Assembly: GCA_035433705.1 (NCBI GenBank)
Contig: DAORVK010000002.1
Coordinates: 52,353-116,352, forward strand
Reading direction: 5' to 3'
From: CADEFQ01 sp035433705
Lineage (GTDB): Bacteria; Pseudomonadota; Gammaproteobacteria; Steroidobacterales; Steroidobacteraceae
DNA length: 64,000 bases
Positions 62,898 to 64,000 of this stretch are shown here, one piece after another. The position numbers were made by a program, and so were the translations under genes. The stretch's first letter is position 1. The number at the start of each line of letters is the position of its first letter. The notes beneath the pieces are model-generated. The model did not search any database. It saw only the letters and a list, made by a program, of their open reading frames with translations, and had not been told where the DNA came from.

Positions 62898-64000
62898 GGC
62901 CGGATCACCGAGACAAGTTGAGGCGGAACTGGATAAGGGAACTGCATCTCGAAGCCGCCGCCAGGCATGTTGAAGCTTCGCCCAACCGGTGTAATTCCCG
63001 GGATCTCGTAGCCAGCCTGCCTCATGCCAGCCAAATCTATGCGCAATAAGGATCCCGGAACGCCCGTTGGGCCTCCGAGAATGACAAATACCCCGGCAGC
63101 AGTACCTTCGCTGCTGTGTCCCAACTCGGCAGCCACGGCAGGCCTGCGTCCGCCGCCGTCTGGTACAGAATCGGCACACCACCGATTGAACTGGGCGGTC
63201 CCCGGGCGCTGCTGCCGTACCCAACTTTCGCCCCGCCGAATCGGAACACCACGCTGAAGCCGAGCGTCTGCAGGATCGGATCGGGGGAGAGGAAGCGCCC
63301 CACATACGGGTCGTAGACCCGCCCGTTCATGTGCACGAGGCTCACGCTGTCGAGCATCTCGTGCCCGGTGAACCCGCGCCGCGTCGTGCCCTGGAAGGTC
63401 GAATAATCCCCGCTCGTCGGGGTGCTCTGCCAGTTGCTGCCCCGCCGTGCTCCAAAGGGCGTGAAGCTCTCGCGCGCGAGCACCGTGGCAGCGCTGTCCA
63501 TGACCAGATCGCCGCTGCTGTGCCGTCACGTAGTCGTAGCTGCCGAGGTCGCTCTTGCTCGTGAGATTGCCTGCGGCGTCATAGCCGATCGACAGATTCG
63601 TCGCCCCGTTCAGCGTCGAGCTCGCGAGGCGATTCATCGAGTCGTTGACGAACACCTCGGTGACGCCCTGCCGCAAGTCCTGACGCTGCTGCAGGTTGCC
63701 GTTCGCGTCCCACTGGTAGGCGAGACTTTGCAGGTTGTCGCTCTGGCCACCCGTGCCTTGCTTGCGACTCGTCAGCTCGTTGGTCCACGCCTTGTAGGCA
63801 GACGTTACGAGCACGCCGTTGCCGAGCACTTCGGTCAGCGGCAGGCTCGAGTCGTTCGTGGAGTTCAGCGTCCAGAAGGCCGCCCCGGGTAGGTCAGCGT
63901 GTCGAGTGAGCCCAGGTTGTTGTACGCATAATTCACCTGATAAGCCGACCCATCCATCGTGAAGGTGGCTGCGGTCGGCCGCCCGATCGCATCGAAACTG
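62894..64000 (-). pseudogene. C-terminal portion of an Rhs/YD-repeat polymorphic toxin, disrupted by frameshifts (runs off window end)
   Basis: YD-repeat/RHS sequence in three pieces. From the window edge (FDAIGRPTAATFTMDGSAYQ, NNLGSLDTLTYPG) the frame hits a stop; a second frame resumes near 63885 (AAFWTLNSTNDSSLPLTEVL ... SIGYDAAGNLTSKSDLGSYD). Near 63520-63530 it jumps to a third frame (DSAATVLARESFTPFGARRG, then the RHS core GFTGHEMLDS ... HMNGRVYDPYVGRFLSPDPIL). A final shift between about 63070 and 63240 restores the second frame for the tip (GITPVGRSFNMPGGGFEMQF). Core RHS segments normally between SYDY and the GARRG part are missing. The variable tip is the putative toxin; its activity is not recognised. 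Confidence 0.8.

Overview
This is a GC-rich (roughly two-thirds G+C by eye), densely packed proteobacterial segment. The gene set suggests a gammaproteobacterium of the Xanthomonadales/Nevskiales/Steroidobacterales type: a double-length UvrA, bacterial homospermidine synthase, lipoboxed lipoproteins, an STN-type TonB receptor with its ECF sigma/FecR pair, Omp85, and TolQ/ExbB-like and SPOR proteins. This placement is inferred from gene content, not from a marker gene. Two runs of exactly 100 N (11746-11845, 20732-20831) show that it is a scaffolded draft or metagenome assembly. I saw no rRNA, tRNA or CRISPR array.

Layout. 1-13.2 kb: a YgiQ-like radical SAM protein behind a secreted S9 peptidase, a four-ATPase UvrA fusion, homospermidine synthase, a zinc-ribbon protein, a SPOR protein and an SDR. 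13.2-19.7 kb: an NlpC/P60 lipoprotein coupled to a GGDEF/EAL protein, VanZ, a Rossmann protein and a TPR/TonB-C-like protein. 19.6-32.6 kb: one tightly packed minus-strand operon of eleven genes. In order of transcription these are three lipoproteins, a Ser/Thr kinase with TM and PEGA parts, an FHA-like/PEGA/formylglycine-enzyme-like membrane protein, a 75-aa TM protein, a MotA/TolQ/ExbB channel, an actin/Hsp70-like FHA protein, two von Willebrand A (VWA) proteins and a final lipoprotein. Both VWA proteins share one N-terminal TM helix with an Asp, placed like the proton-coupling Asp of ExbD/TolR/MotB. I propose an ion-driven 5:2-type motor with periplasmic VWA domains, controlled by a kinase/FHA relay. 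This is the most interesting locus here.

32.9-47.1 kb: mostly housekeeping and metabolic genes, including a tandem alpha/beta hydrolase with no nucleophile Ser in either half, an AI-2E transporter, a BNR/TlpA pair, an ilvA/hydrolase/PGPGW operon, a coiled-coil FHA protein, an MFS transporter, a minimal hydrolase-like protein, a GST, and a macro-domain/nitrilase-like pair lacking the nitrilase Cys. 47.3-57.1 kb: a second secreted S9 peptidase, convergent with a TonB receptor-FecR-ECF sigma module, then a divergent Omp85/LtaS-like operon separated from the sigma gene by a 17-bp palindrome.

57.1-64.0 kb: an SDR divergent from an MDR reductase, a PAP2 phosphatase and an aldehyde dehydrogenase. 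The right end is an accessory island: a nucleotidyltransferase/HTH toxin-antitoxin-like pair preceded by a perfect AT-rich 16-bp palindrome, then a frameshifted immunity gene and the C-terminal part of an Rhs protein broken by several frame changes and an apparent internal deletion.
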